Source of the DNA: Saccharomyces mikatae IFO 1815
Taxonomy: Eukaryota > Ascomycota > Saccharomycetes > Saccharomycetales > Saccharomycetaceae
Direction of reading: 5' to 3'
DNA: 64,000 nt
NCBI RefSeq assembly: GCF_947241705.1
Contig: NC_079270.1
Span: 1,031,439 to 1,095,438, forward strand
Shown: one piece after another, positions 1 through 10,979 of the stretch
Layout of the letters: the number at the start of each line of letters is the position of its first letter
Numbering within the stretch: the stretch's first letter is position 1
The notes under the pieces: model-generated
Databases searched by the model: none
Told to the model about the DNA's origin: nothing
What the model saw: the letters and a program-made list of their open reading frames with translations, nothing else
Translations under genes and position numbers: made by a program

Positions 1-1188
1 ACTGGTCCAAGTGATTCTTTGGGAGTTTTGAGCCATTTCTAAACCAGAAACGGCAACACCACCCAAGTTAGCAGCCTTTGGTGGACCGTACCAAACAGCA
101 TCCTTTGGTCCAGCAGCTGTGGAACGTGCTGTTTCAAAAACGGCAATAGCTTCTGGAGTGGAACCCATGTTGGAACCTTCAGCAATAAACTTCACACCTT
201 GAGCAACCAAAGCCTTGGCTTCTTCGCCACTAACTTCATTTTGGGTAGCACATGGCAAGGCAATGTCGACCTTTTGAACATGGGTCCATGGACGAGCGCC
301 TGCAATGTATTGGACTTTGTTTTCTGTGAAAGTAGAGTATTCGTTGACAATTTGCTCCAAAGACTTGAAGTTGACTTTAGCAGTGGCGATGTCAGCGATT
401 TGTTCGGATGTGATACCGGTTTCAGAAATGATACAACCCTTAGAGTCCGACAGAGAAACGACAGTAGCACCAAGCTCGATGACTTTCAAAGCTGCGTATT
501 GAGCAACATTACCACTACCAGAGATGGTGACACGCTTACCTTCAAAAGATTCCTTACCGTTTGTGGCATAGTCAATCATAGCTTGAGTATAGTAAACCAA
601 ACCATAACCAGTGGCTTCTGGTCTAATCAAGGAACCACCCCAGTTCAAACCCTTACCGGTCAAGACACCTTCCCAGGAGTTCTTGTATGATCTGTAAGCA
701 CCGAATAGGTAACCGATTTCACGACCACCAACACCGATATCACCAGCTGGAACGTCAGTGTCTTGACCAATGTGTCTGCTTAGTTCTCTCATGAAAGCGT
801 AACAAATTCTTCTGATTTCGTTGTTGGATCTACCCTTCAAGTCCACACATAGACCACCTTTACCACCACCCATGTCCAGGCCAGTCAAAGAGTTCTTGAA
901 AATTTGCTCGAAACCCAAGAATTTCAAAATAGACAAGTTCACGGAGGGATGGAAACGTAGACCACCCTTGTATGGACCCTTAGCCGAGTTGTATTGCACT
1001 CTGTAACCTTGAGCAACTTCTTGTTCACCCTTGTCATTCTCCCAAGTAACTCTAAACTGTATAATTCTTTCAGGGACAGAAACAATTGGCAAAACCTTTT
1101 TGTATTCTGGGTGTTGTTCAAAAAGTGTGGAGTCTTCCAATGAAGAGACGACTTCCTCGTAAGCTTGTTGAAATTCTGGCTCTGACAT
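1..1188 (-). CDS. GDH1: NADP-dependent glutamate dehydrogenase, 3' end cut by window
   Basis: This enzyme makes glutamate from 2-oxoglutarate and ammonium with NADPH, in the cytosol, and is the main ammonium-assimilation step in yeast. The first 396 codons are present; about 58 of the usual 454 residues lie left of the window. Visible features are the Met-Ser-Glu start, the glycine-rich substrate segment LDMGGGKGG with its catalytic-region lysines, the [15 protein letters not shown] stretch, and the dinucleotide-binding SGSGNVAQ motif near residue 240. The paralogue GDH3 is very similar. The call of GDH1 rests on the next gene being ATF1, as on S. cerevisiae chromosome XV, where GDH1 is also transcribed away from the telomere. 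The frame is open throughout. Confidence 0.95.
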   Translation of the reverse strand, partial: MSEPEFQQAYEEVVSSLEDSTLFEQHPEYKKVLPIVSVPERIIQFRVTWENDKGEQEVAQGYRVQYNSAKGPYKGGLRFHPSVNLSILKFLGFEQIFKNSLTGLDMGGGKGGLCVDLKGRSNNEIRRICYAFMRELSRHIGQDTDVPAGDIGVGGREIGYLFGAYRSYKNSWEGVLTGKGLNWGGSLIRPEATGYGLVYYTQAMIDYATNGKESFEGKRVTISGSGNVAQYAALKVIELGATVVSLSDSKGCIISETGITSEQIADIATAKVNFKSLEQIVNEYSTFTENKVQYIAGARPWTHVQKVDIALPCATQNEVSGEEAKALVAQGVKFIAEGSNMGSTPEAIAVFETARSTAAGPKDAVWYGPPKAANLGGVAVSGLEMAQNSQRITWTS

Positions 1189-4100
1189 TTCTTTTTCTCG
1201 GGTTTTCTTAGCTAGTATATGTGTATAATACGATAATATACTTATTGCGCAATCTTGAAAGTCTTAAACCAAACTATATCCAAGCTCAGAACGACGCATC
1301 ATGGATAAACCTATTCGCAACTTTCCTATATTTTATATATGAAAAACTCAAGATTCTCTCATTTTCACTTATTCAAATTACGTATACATTTGCTCTTTCC
1401 ACTACGTCCTTCTCTCACTTTTCTTTTTCCGCAATTTTCCAGTGCTGATTCTCATTACCGTACCTGACGAAAAGCCAGAAAACGGCGCAGCAGCTGATAA
1501 CAGCTTCTCTCTGCTGATTGGACCTGGGCCCTACTACTTCTTTTCTTCTTGCCCCACCGCACTAAAAATGCATGGGCCGGTTCCGGCGCTCTTGTCTTGC
1601 GATAAGAAGATCGAAGCCGTCCAATCGTATCGCTAGATAAGGTTATCCGAGATCAGGTCCGTTTCCATGGAGTCATGGAACCTGCATAAGGGGAGCCCGA
1701 CACACTAAAGAATAGTGAAGTAACCTGAGTGGTGGTGTAGCACCATATTACTTATGGAATTTGCTTATCTAGCCAATGGTAGACTATGCCGTCCCCACGC
1801 TATTTTCTATAGCAACATTTATGGGTGCTTTTATGCAGAGTAGTGACCAGATTGGCCTAGAAGATTGGCTTATATGCATGGTCTTCTAGGCCATTTCATC
1901 GCAGCCTCATGAACCAGTATTGGTCGATATTGACTGGGCTTAGCAGCACGTTGTTTAGTTTGCTGTATTTTCCTCTTCTTGCTTATTCATCGCTACCCGC
2001 TAGAAAGATTGGGGAAGGCGATTGTGAAGTTTAGCCGCCTTTGTAACGTAAGGTATACATTTTCTTTTTTCGTGAGCTTCAACGTACCAAGTGCGTTGCC
2101 ATCTAAGAGTGCATTGTTCAAGAAAGATTTCAGAAAAGTCTCGTACAATAACGCGTACTTTGTACGAAACACCTCGAAATATAAAGGCTTCGTTTGTAAT
2201 GACAGCGAAGTAGGTTTTCTGGTCAGGGTTCACAGTGCTCGAAACATGCCTCAGTTCAGTGGTTGCTACTTGAAGTTAATTACTGCATTATACACGATAA
2301 CAGAGGCTATACCTAGCTGTAAGACGAAGCTGGTGGGGAAGCCGGTGCTACAAACAGAACAGTCAAAACGGGATGACAGCCATGAAAGTGCCAACACAAA
2401 ATAATCCCGATTGCTTTTTTCGAAGCCGTCAAGAAGGAGCAATAATAGGGACTCGTAACACAATTTCACTAGCAGCCCATTACGAACATCGCTTTTGCTG
2501 TTAAATGCCCAAATAATGTGGTCTGGCCGGACAAAGACATCAAGCACTCTGTGGCGCGTGAATGTTATAGCGAGAAAATCTAAAACCTGATTGGGAAGGT
2601 GTGAGAGGGGGGAGGAAGCAGGGAGAGGAATCTTAGAATGCTTATACCTCCTTACCTCCAAGCAAGTTTTTGAAGTAGGTTAGCGGAATTCAAAATTGCA
2701 AGAAAGGGAGCATATTCATTCCAGATTGATGAATATCGCACTCTTTGTTTACGGAAACCACAATATACGCCCTGGTCTGCTATTTCGCTATGTTCAGCTC
2801 TCGCTGTGCCGCTATATAACCACGTATGTATGAGCAAAGGTAAATGGGAATAAACAGGAGAACTTATCTATAGATAGCGTCAGAGCGGAACTGCCAGAAT
2901 GACATGTAAGACGATGGATCGGTGGAATGGAGTGTCTTCCGGCTCAATTTTTGGTTTTTTAGACGACTGTTAAAATTTCCAAATTGTAATTTTTAAGCCA
3001 CCCTCCAGACTGTTTACTCTTGCTGGCTCGCATGAACCCGGTGATCGCAAATTCTAGATTTTTTGCTAACGTATAAATAGTTCTTCTCGCCGTTTCTCCC
3101 TTCTTTTTCTGATAATGGGAGAAAGAGGATAGCCATAGTTCACTAGTATTTAGCATTTTGGGCGGAAGGGACTAAAGTATGATAATTAGTATCGAATTAA
3201 AGGAGTAAAGAAAAAGCATTCCAACGCTGTTTAGCATTCCACTCTTCCCCCTATAAGGCGTATGAGAGGTTGAAACTGCTGGAATTCAAGACAAGTCCAT
3301 CAGGATCATGGTAATATTGTAAATTCAGCTATGGTAAAACAAAGTCCTCCTTTTTTCAACTTGATCAACTAGGAAAAGGGCGTTGTAGCTCTCAAAGTAT
3401 GTCATGTTTTGGGCGTAGATTAAAAGTTCTAGTCGTAAAGACAAGAGGCTTAATTGTTTGGCAACAAATCCGGAGATGGACTGCAGCAACTTACAAATAC
3501 TAAGTGCCGGCGATTGACCGTTGGTGCCTGAAGAATCTATATAGTGGTAGGAGAAAGTTATCTCTGCTGGGCGATGAACGTTTGGCTCCTTTCTGCCGCT
3601 CTTTGAAGCACTCAACAGCAATTTCCGAGGTGCTCATCGGAGCCATTTCTAATTCGAGTGGCGATGCATATATATAGCCAAAGGCTATGTGAATGATAGC
3701 GATGATAACAAAAAAGAACAGACATTGATAAGTCCCACTCGAATGCACTTACTACACTAGTAAATAAGATGGGAGTCGTCAACCAAAATGCTTTAAAACA
3801 GTGGCATGGAAATGCAGGGCAAGCATCGGAGTGAATTTAGGGTCTTAGGGTCAGGGCCAGAAAATGATTATTTCATTTTGTTCTTCCAGCTCTTCCATAC
3901 CCGCCATACCCCTAGCAGGGATTTGCATGAAACATTGAATTAACATCCATTCCCTCCGCTTGTCTTACTATTTTTCATTGTTATAAGATCCGGCCGAAGA
4001 TTGCCTTCTTGGCTTGCGATTTACGGTTTCCAATTTTTGCCGGACATTTTTTGGCTGGTATTGTCATCGCGTTGAGCGGGCTCTGAGTATAATGCCATTG

Positions 4101-4229
4101 TTTTTTATGATTTCTGAAGAAGCGTCTTTATAAACCAACCCAACAAAACTTCGAAACAAGAAAATAAAAGAAAGTCAAGAGGAATTCAATTGTTTAGTAT
4201 ATCGAATATCATCAACCTATCACTTCTTA
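1189..4229. other. 3 kb intergenic region between GDH1 and ATF1
   Basis: This holds the GDH1 and ATF1 promoters. The short open frames here have no recognisable domain or family resemblance and overlap one another on both strands. The equivalent S. cerevisiae interval is of similar size and holds only dubious ORFs. I see no tRNA, LTR or further gene. Confidence 0.6.
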
Positions 4230-5804
4230 ATGAATGAACTAACTGAGAAACATATCCCAGTTCAACATGAATGTCTGGAAAAGATGATACAGAATGGGCA
4301 CGCTCGGCGAATGGGATCAGTTGAGGATCTTTATGTTGCCCTCAACAGACAAAACTTATATCGGAACTTTTCGACATATGCTGAACTAAACGATTACTGT
4401 ACTAGGGATCAGCTTACACTAGCTTTGAGGGAGTTATGCTTAAAGAATCCAACCCTTTTGCACATTGTGTTACCCACAAGATGGCCAAATCATGAAACTT
4501 ATTACCGTAGCTCAGAATATTATTCACGGCCTCACCCAAAACATGATTACATTTCAGTTTTACAAGAATTGAAGCTGGACGGTGTGGTTCTCAATGATCA
4601 ACCTCAGTATAGTGCAATTATGAAGCAAATATTGGAAGAATTCAAGAATAGTAATGGTACTTATACTGCGAAAATCTTTAAATACACTACCAAATTGACT
4701 ATTCCTTACTTCGGACCAAATGGTCCCAATTGGCGGCTAATCTGTCTTCCAGAAGAACATACAGATAGATGGAAGAAATTTATCTTTGTCTCTAATCACT
4801 GCATGTCTGATGGTAGATCTTCGATTCACTTTTTTCATGATCTAAGGGATGAATTAAATAGGATCAAAACTCCGCCAAGAAAAACAGACTACATTTTCCA
4901 GTATGAAAGCGACTATCAATTGTTAAGAAAGCTTCCAGAACCAATCGAAAGGGTGATAGACTTTAGGCCACCATATTTGTTTATTCCAAAGTCCCTTTTT
5001 TCGGGATTCATCTATAATCATTTAAGGTTTTCTTCAAAGGGTATTTGTATGAGAATGGAAGATATGGAAAAGTGTGATGACGTTGTTACCGACATTATCA
5101 CTATTACACCATCAGAACTTCAAGAAATTAGAGCAAAAATAAAACTAAATATTCAAGGCAAGTGTACCATCACGCCATTTTTACAGGTTTGTTGGTTTGT
5201 ATCTCTTCATAAATGGGGCAAGTTTTTCAAGCCGCTGAACTTTGAGTGGCTCACGGATATTTTTATTCCCGCAGATTGCCGTTCAGAACTACCGGATGAT
5301 GAAGAAGTGAGGCAGATGTATAGATATGGCGCTAATGTTGGGTTTGTTGACTTCACCCCGTGGATAAGTGAATTCGATATGAATGACAGTGAAGAAAACT
5401 TTTGGCCCCTTATTAAACACTACCATGAAGTAATTTCAGCCGCCCTAAAAGATAAGAAACACCTTCATGGGTTGGGGTTTAACATACAAGGCTTCGTCCA
5501 AAAATATGTGAATATTGACAAGGCAATGTGTGATCGTGCCATTGGAAAAGCACGTGGTGGTACCTTGTTGAGTAATGTTGGTATGTTCAATCAAGTGAAG
5601 GAGCCGGACACCAAATATTCTATAAGGGACTTGGCGTTTGGTCAATTTCAGGGGTCGTGGCATCAAGCATTTTCATTAGGCGTTTGTTCGACTAATGTGA
5701 AGGGGATGAACATTCTTGTAGCTTCAACCAAAAATGTTGTGGGCAGTCAAGAATCGTTGGAAGAACTTTGCTCCATTTTCAAGTCTCTGCTTTTAGGAAC
5801 CTAG
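4230..5804 (+). CDS. ATF1: Alcohol O-acetyltransferase
   Basis: This enzyme transfers acetyl from acetyl-CoA to alcohols such as isoamyl alcohol and ethanol, giving volatile acetate esters; in S. cerevisiae it associates with lipid droplets. It has 524 residues, against 525 in S. cerevisiae. The acyltransferase HxxxD motif is visible as H190-C-M-S-D194, followed by the conserved G-R. The start is the first in-frame ATG, behind an A-rich leader. It is followed by AMF1 on the same strand, as in S. cerevisiae. In that species ATF1 is repressed by oxygen and unsaturated fatty acids. ATF2 is the less similar alternative, and synteny favours ATF1. Confidence 0.95.
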   Translation: MNELTEKHIPVQHECLEKMIQNGHARRMGSVEDLYVALNRQNLYRNFSTYAELNDYCTRDQLTLALRELCLKNPTLLHIVLPTRWPNHETYYRSSEYYSRPHPKHDYISVLQELKLDGVVLNDQPQYSAIMKQILEEFKNSNGTYTAKIFKYTTKLTIPYFGPNGPNWRLICLPEEHTDRWKKFIFVSNHCMSDGRSSIHFFHDLRDELNRIKTPPRKTDYIFQYESDYQLLRKLPEPIERVIDFRPPYLFIPKSLFSGFIYNHLRFSSKGICMRMEDMEKCDDVVTDIITITPSELQEIRAKIKLNIQGKCTITPFLQVCWFVSLHKWGKFFKPLNFEWLTDIFIPADCRSELPDDEEVRQMYRYGANVGFVDFTPWISEFDMNDSEENFWPLIKHYHEVISAALKDKKHLHGLGFNIQGFVQKYVNIDKAMCDRAIGKARGGTLLSNVGMFNQVKEPDTKYSIRDLAFGQFQGSWHQAFSLGVCSTNVKGMNILVASTKNVVGSQESLEELCSIFKSLLLGT

Positions 5805-7552
5805 ATGTTGTAAGAGAACTTTGAACTGATACTGTTCAACAATATAGTTTTCCTGCATAAATAAACTTTTTGGCGTTGGCCTTCCGTAAGTACTTGAATG
5901 AACAAATGGGATCTATTTATTTCGCTCTTCAAGTATGAATCATATAAGTGTCCAGTATATCGCCGAATGATAGATACTAAGCATAAAATATATACTTCAA
6001 GTTTGTGAAAGATTCGAAATATAAAGCATTACGTTTGGTTGTCCGAATCTACTCTCTTCATACCCGCCTTTCTGCGGCAGATCTTTTCGAAGCAACAGGT
6101 AAGTTCTCGTTACTAAAAGAAAGGAACAGCATAACCATCTTGGTGAAGTAACAGGCACTGTAAGCGCTGATTAGTAAACGATAAAAATAACAATCTCAGT
6201 GTGAACATGGGTGCGGACTCCAAGTGAGCGGCAATACTGTTAATGAACGTACGAGGTCAACTGTTAATTGCAATATCCCTTAGTACGCCCTCCCTGAAAA
6301 ATACCCGCTAGGCACCGGATACGCATTTTTCGGACTTTCTTGAAGACATTAACTTTTGCAGAGCGCCTACATCATCAATTATGCAGGACCAATGCAGACC
6401 TACAAACAAATACGCATGGTTACCTGGACATGGGGAGATGTAACAAACAGTCGATCTTTTCCCTACCCGAGAGATTACTGGAGGAGGAAAATCAAGGCAT
6501 ATCTAACGTGCACTGGTAATGGTTTCGTGTCGCCGCCTTTTCCGCAGCCTAAGGTTTCATTTTCATCCTCCATCATTCCGAAGTCATCTCTGTTTACACC
6601 ATGCATGTAGTAACAAATTCTTATTTTGTACATATCAAAACACATTCCAAAATTTATCCAATTAATCTTTCCCGTTGATTTGTTCTTGACTCGATACTTC
6701 AGAGATGTCGTTGCGTCTTTACAGCCCAGCCCAGCCCATCTCGACGTGTGTGGCGCATATACTCATCAATAAGCCATGAAATGGGAGAATATCAATCTTA
6801 CTTATGATGGCGCACCCACTACCATGAGAAATCTACAGTACTCGTATAATTACGTGGCAGAGTCTCAATAAAACCGAGCTCTTATACTTTATCTACATAC
6901 ACTAGAACGGTATGGAAGCGAGCAACTCTCCGAAAAGCTGAAATCCTCATCGGATAGAAACTTTGGTGTTCTCGGTTTTTTCATTTTTATTTCCTAACTG
7001 AGTCAGACTTTACTAACGATAACCATCAGCACCCGCACTTACTTCACTGAACGTACAAACGTAACAGGAATAAAACGCAAAATGTTGAATGGACTAACCA
7101 GAACAGTGATTATTGGAATATGCCTCCACACGCCTTTCGTTGGTTGGGGCTCATCTGAGGTAGCGGCCGCACGCCAAGCTAGCTACTTACCACTTTAAGC
7201 CCAAAAAGGTGAAGAATAGTAGTTGCGGCTGTTGCGGTTATTGCGGTTGTCGCCACGGTTGTCGCCAGGGTTGTCGCTACGGATTTTCCTTTTTTTTTTT
7301 CCAGTAGACCACTTTTCTCATCTCAACTGCTCCGCGAAATGTGCGGATATTGCGGAAGCTTATAATGATGAGCTATCGGTAAGGATTTAAATATACGACA
7401 CTTGGCAGCAGTTTTAAGCACCAAGGGAGAAGTATATTTGCTTCATAATAATTCAATTTCTTAAGATTTGCTATAACATGTTATTCTAATAGAGGAAAAA
7501 GCGACTCTGTAAATTCATCAATCACTGGAACATAAACAACATAAAGATCAAT
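5805..7552. other. Intergenic region upstream of AMF1
   Basis: No convincing gene. It contains a GCGGCCGC octamer at 7163-7170, a short GC-rich repeat array at 7222-7282 (listed separately) and an A/T-rich leader before the AMF1 ATG. The largest frames are under 90 codons and lack family resemblance. Confidence 0.55.
7222..7282 (+). repeat. Imperfect GTTGCGG / GTTGTCGCC short tandem array
   Basis: About six imperfect 9-12 base units, first of the form GTTGCGGYT and then GTTGTCGCCA. They stand out as GC-rich in an A/T-rich intergenic region, about 270-330 bases upstream of the AMF1 start. Function unknown. It may be a microsatellite-like slippage product or clustered CGG-type regulator half-sites. 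Confidence 0.6.
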
Positions 7553-9103
7553 ATGACACTAAGCTCCCCTGTAACGGAGGAAAACCTGGATATGAACGTG
7601 GAAACCTTGAAAAAGGACGATGAAGTGCTGTCAGATGAGTTCGATGTTCAAGAAGAGAAACCCGAATCGCTTTTATGGGAGAGTGCCTTTGTCGGGGTGC
7701 TGTGCTCTGCTCAATTAATGACACAGGCAGGGCTTGGTCAGTCATTAGCGCCACTTCACATCATCGGTGACAGTTTTGGAACGGCCAATCCTGGACAGCT
7801 CAGTTGGTTCGCATCCGCATACTCGCTTACTGTTGGTACGTTTATTTTGATTGCTGGAAGACTGGGAGACATTTTTGGACATAAAAAGTTCTTTGTTCTT
7901 GGCTTCTTTTGGTACGCCCTTTGGTCCCTGCTTGCCGGGTTTAGTGTTTACTCTAATCAGATTTTTTTCGACTGCTGTCGTGCCTTCCAAGGCATGGGTC
8001 CCGCCTTTTTACTACCAAATGCTATTGCAATCCTTGGACGCACATATAAGCCAGGGAGGAGAAAAAACATGGTCTTTAGTCTATTCGGAGCCTCAGCGCC
8101 TGGTGGTTTCGTCCTTGGTGCTGTTTTCTCATCCATGCTGGGGCAGCTTGCATGGTGGCCATGGGCTTACTGGTTAATGGGTATTGCCTGTTTTCTTTTG
8201 GCGGTAGCAGGTTATTATTTGATTCCTCATACCCCTATGCCGAACCGCGATGTCGCATCTTTCAAGTTGTTGGAACGGATTGATTTTGCAGGATCGGTTA
8301 CCGGTGTTGTTGGATTGATTCTCTTTAATTTTGCATGGAATCAAGGCCCGGTTGTGGGTTGGCAAACCCCATATACATATGCCCTTCTAATAGTTGGCAC
8401 TGTCTTTTTGATTATTTTTGCATTTATTGAATCCCGTGCAGCATTCCCCTTGCTTCCCTTTGCTGCTCTTTCTAGTGATACTGCCTTTGTGCTTAGCTGC
8501 ATCGCTGCAGGATGGGCTAGTTTTGGTATTTGGATTTTCTACACATGGCAATTCATGGAAGACTCAAGAGGCCAAACGCCTCTTCTTTCAAGCGCACAGT
8601 TTTCACCTGTAGCAATCAGTGGATTTTGTGCTGCCTTGATGACAGGGTTTCTTTTAAGTCACACACCTCCAAGTACAGTTATGTTTTTTGCAATGACTGC
8701 GTTTACAGTCGGAACAATATTGATTGCTACAGCTCCCGTTCACCAAACATATTGGGCCCAAACGTTTGTATCGATTATTGTGATGCCCTGGGGAATGGAT
8801 ATGTCTTTCCCAGCCGCTACAATAATGCTTAGCGACTCAATGCCCCATGAGCATCAGGGTCTTGCAGCGTCTTTGGTTAATACAGTGGTAAACTATTCGA
8901 TATCAATAGGATTAGGTATTGCAGGTACGATTGAGTCCAATGTTAATGACGGAGGTGCCAATGTATTGAAGGGCTACCGTTGTTCTTGGTACTTGGGCAT
9001 CGGATTGAGCGGATTTGGCATTTTTGTCGCAGCAACATATGCAGTAAGCACATTTATGAAATCCAAAAAAAGGGTATCCGAAAAGCAGCATTTTATAGAA
9101 TGA
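7553..9103 (+). CDS. AMF1: DHA-type MFS transporter, AMF1/YOR378W orthologue
   Basis: A 516-residue polytopic membrane protein of the drug:H+ antiporter branch of the major facilitator superfamily. The first ~40 residues are acidic and cytosolic; about 14 hydrophobic segments follow from residue ~43 onward. Typical MFS signatures are visible: AGRLGDIFGHKK between segments 2 and 3 (residues ~101-112) and a glycine/proline-rich GASAPGGFVLGAVF (~179-192). The S. cerevisiae orthologue (515 residues, paralogue of ATR1) has been reported as a low-affinity ammonium transporter, so the exact substrate here is inferred. It lies between ATF1 and RDR1, as on chromosome XV. The C-terminus is charged and the frame intact. 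Confidence 0.92.
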   Translation: MTLSSPVTEENLDMNVETLKKDDEVLSDEFDVQEEKPESLLWESAFVGVLCSAQLMTQAGLGQSLAPLHIIGDSFGTANPGQLSWFASAYSLTVGTFILIAGRLGDIFGHKKFFVLGFFWYALWSLLAGFSVYSNQIFFDCCRAFQGMGPAFLLPNAIAILGRTYKPGRRKNMVFSLFGASAPGGFVLGAVFSSMLGQLAWWPWAYWLMGIACFLLAVAGYYLIPHTPMPNRDVASFKLLERIDFAGSVTGVVGLILFNFAWNQGPVVGWQTPYTYALLIVGTVFLIIFAFIESRAAFPLLPFAALSSDTAFVLSCIAAGWASFGIWIFYTWQFMEDSRGQTPLLSSAQFSPVAISGFCAALMTGFLLSHTPPSTVMFFAMTAFTVGTILIATAPVHQTYWAQTFVSIIVMPWGMDMSFPAATIMLSDSMPHEHQGLAASLVNTVVNYSISIGLGIAGTIESNVNDGGANVLKGYRCSWYLGIGLSGFGIFVAATYAVSTFMKSKKRVSEKQHFIE

Positions 9104-9338
9104 ACTAATACGTAAAGGGTTATGTCATAGCGTTATATAATAAACTAATTTTACATACACATAATACTATCAAGGTGGTATGAAATGCTCTGTCTGTTCC
9201 GTACTATGCGACGAACACGAAAATCAGAAACTAGCATTCCAAGGCAAAAAGATCTGCTATCTTCTGGTAATGAATGGAAGGAACTTACATATCTCTGCAA
9301 TAGCTCTGTCTATATTCTTTTTATTTTGAGCATACCAA

Positions 9339-10979
9339 ATGGCATCCTCAGTACCGAATATACCATCATATAAACGCCAGAGAGTTCGAAAGGCTTGCGT
9401 GCCCTGTAGGGAACGTAAAAGGAAGTGCAACGGCAAATCACCGTGTGAGATGTGCATCTCCTATGGATATGTGTGCCATTACATGGATAAAGATAGATCT
9501 TCATCATCATCATTTCCTGTGCAGAAACTGGATGAATTGCCTCATGCACCAGAGAGTAAACCTTTTGCTGCCTCAAACATTCATGGAAATGAAGTATCTA
9601 GTGTCGATACACAGACGGTTACTAACCAAAGTATTACAGATCCAGTTAAGTCTAGGTATACGATTCAGCATTCAGCGGTTGCTTTTCCCCGTTGCCTTGG
9701 TCTGGAACTCCGATCAGCTAATCCTCCACGTTTACATTCCTTCGCTTGGCACTGTGGGATCAGGCCAGAAGAAAACCCAAGCTCCCATGTACTACTGTCT
9801 GAGCTGATCACAAAGGAAGAGTACTACCGTGTTTCTAAAGTGTATTTTTCAGTTGTTCATCCGATATTCGATGTTGTTGATCCGAAGCAGCTGGCTAAGA
9901 ACGTTGAAGAATATTGGGCCGGCAACATAAGCAACTTTGAGTATGGTGCTGTTATTGCAGGAGTAGTAGCTCTAGGATCTTTTTTTTTAGGAAGCATTGG
10001 TCATCCTCGAGAAATGGATGTAGTACAGTACGCAAAAGGCATCCTTGATGATCCTACTTTCAGCCGTATTCCCACGGTGGAGCATGTCTCCGCGTGGGTT
10101 TTGCGTACCATTTACCTGCGAGCTACTTCCCGACCTCATGTAGCATGGTTAGCTAGCTGTGTTACTATTCACCTTTCTGAAGCAATTGGTCTGCACCAGG
10201 ATATTGACAAAGGAGAGTTCTCGATGACAAGTGGTGTTACTTTGAGAAGAACTGCCGGGTTTAATGAGCATACTAAAAGATTATTTTGGTGTGCGTGGTC
10301 AATCAACACCATTCTTTCGTATGACTATGGCCGCTCAAGTGTTGCACTGAACAGAATTACTTGCAAGCCAGTCGAGGAAACAGAAGGCAGTTACACAATT
10401 CATTTAGTAGCGTTGGCACAAACAATCCCTCAAGGTACTGTGAACACAGATTTAACACAGCTACTGAATGCTCTTACGGCTATTCACAAATCACCAAATG
10501 CACACCCCTTCTTATTATTGACCAAGTGTGACATATGTCTGTCTTTGTATCGGAGACTTCGTCTACTAAACCATGTTCTTGATAAAAGCGTTGTTTTGCA
10601 AATAATTGATATTGGAAACGCAGCATTATCAGCGGCATATGCTCTTGTCAAATTAGGTCAATCATGGTGGAATGTGTTGAGCACCTCGTTCCAGTATGTC
10701 TGCGTTCTTCTTGCCATAGATACCCCAGAAAGTCTTTCACATGTTGCCGCCGCTATGAAGACTCTGGATAATATTACTGAAGTTTTAGGTACACACATTG
10801 CTTTGGAAGCTCAGAAGACTGCAAAGCTACTTCTCGAAGACTCAATGAAAAAAAAGAGGCAAGAGATACAGCAACTTGAGCAGGCGACCCACGATAGATC
10901 TACTTTCGAAAACACAAACTCGCTCGATATTGATTGGGATGCCCTATTTGATCCATCAGGGACGTTAGGTTTTATGTAG
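9339..10979 (+). CDS. RDR1: Zn2Cys6 transcription factor, RDR1
   Basis: A nuclear binuclear-zinc-cluster regulator. The N-terminal DNA-binding domain reads C20-x2-C23-x6-C30-x5-C36-x2-C39-x6-C46 with a basic stretch between the cysteines. The rest is a fungal-specific middle-homology domain. Length is 546 residues, the same as S. cerevisiae Rdr1, which represses PDR5 and related pleiotropic drug resistance genes through PDRE sites. It starts at the first ATG, 235 bases after AMF1. The frame is intact. Its presence on the same arm as an SNQ2/PDR18-like pump (34862-39370) raises a possible, unproven regulatory link. Confidence 0.93.
   Translation: MASSVPNIPSYKRQRVRKACVPCRERKRKCNGKSPCEMCISYGYVCHYMDKDRSSSSSFPVQKLDELPHAPESKPFAASNIHGNEVSSVDTQTVTNQSITDPVKSRYTIQHSAVAFPRCLGLELRSANPPRLHSFAWHCGIRPEENPSSHVLLSELITKEEYYRVSKVYFSVVHPIFDVVDPKQLAKNVEEYWAGNISNFEYGAVIAGVVALGSFFLGSIGHPREMDVVQYAKGILDDPTFSRIPTVEHVSAWVLRTIYLRATSRPHVAWLASCVTIHLSEAIGLHQDIDKGEFSMTSGVTLRRTAGFNEHTKRLFWCAWSINTILSYDYGRSSVALNRITCKPVEETEGSYTIHLVALAQTIPQGTVNTDLTQLLNALTAIHKSPNAHPFLLLTKCDICLSLYRRLRLLNHVLDKSVVLQIIDIGNAALSAAYALVKLGQSWWNVLSTSFQYVCVLLAIDTPESLSHVAAAMKTLDNITEVLGTHIALEAQKTAKLLLEDSMKKKRQEIQQLEQATHDRSTFENTNSLDIDWDALFDPSGTLGFM

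Noticed and set aside
2266-2661. 131-codon minus-strand frame in the GDH1-ATF1 gap
   Set aside because: Overlaps an equally long plus-strand frame (1979-2404), has no recognisable domain, and the syntenic S. cerevisiae region contains only dubious ORFs.
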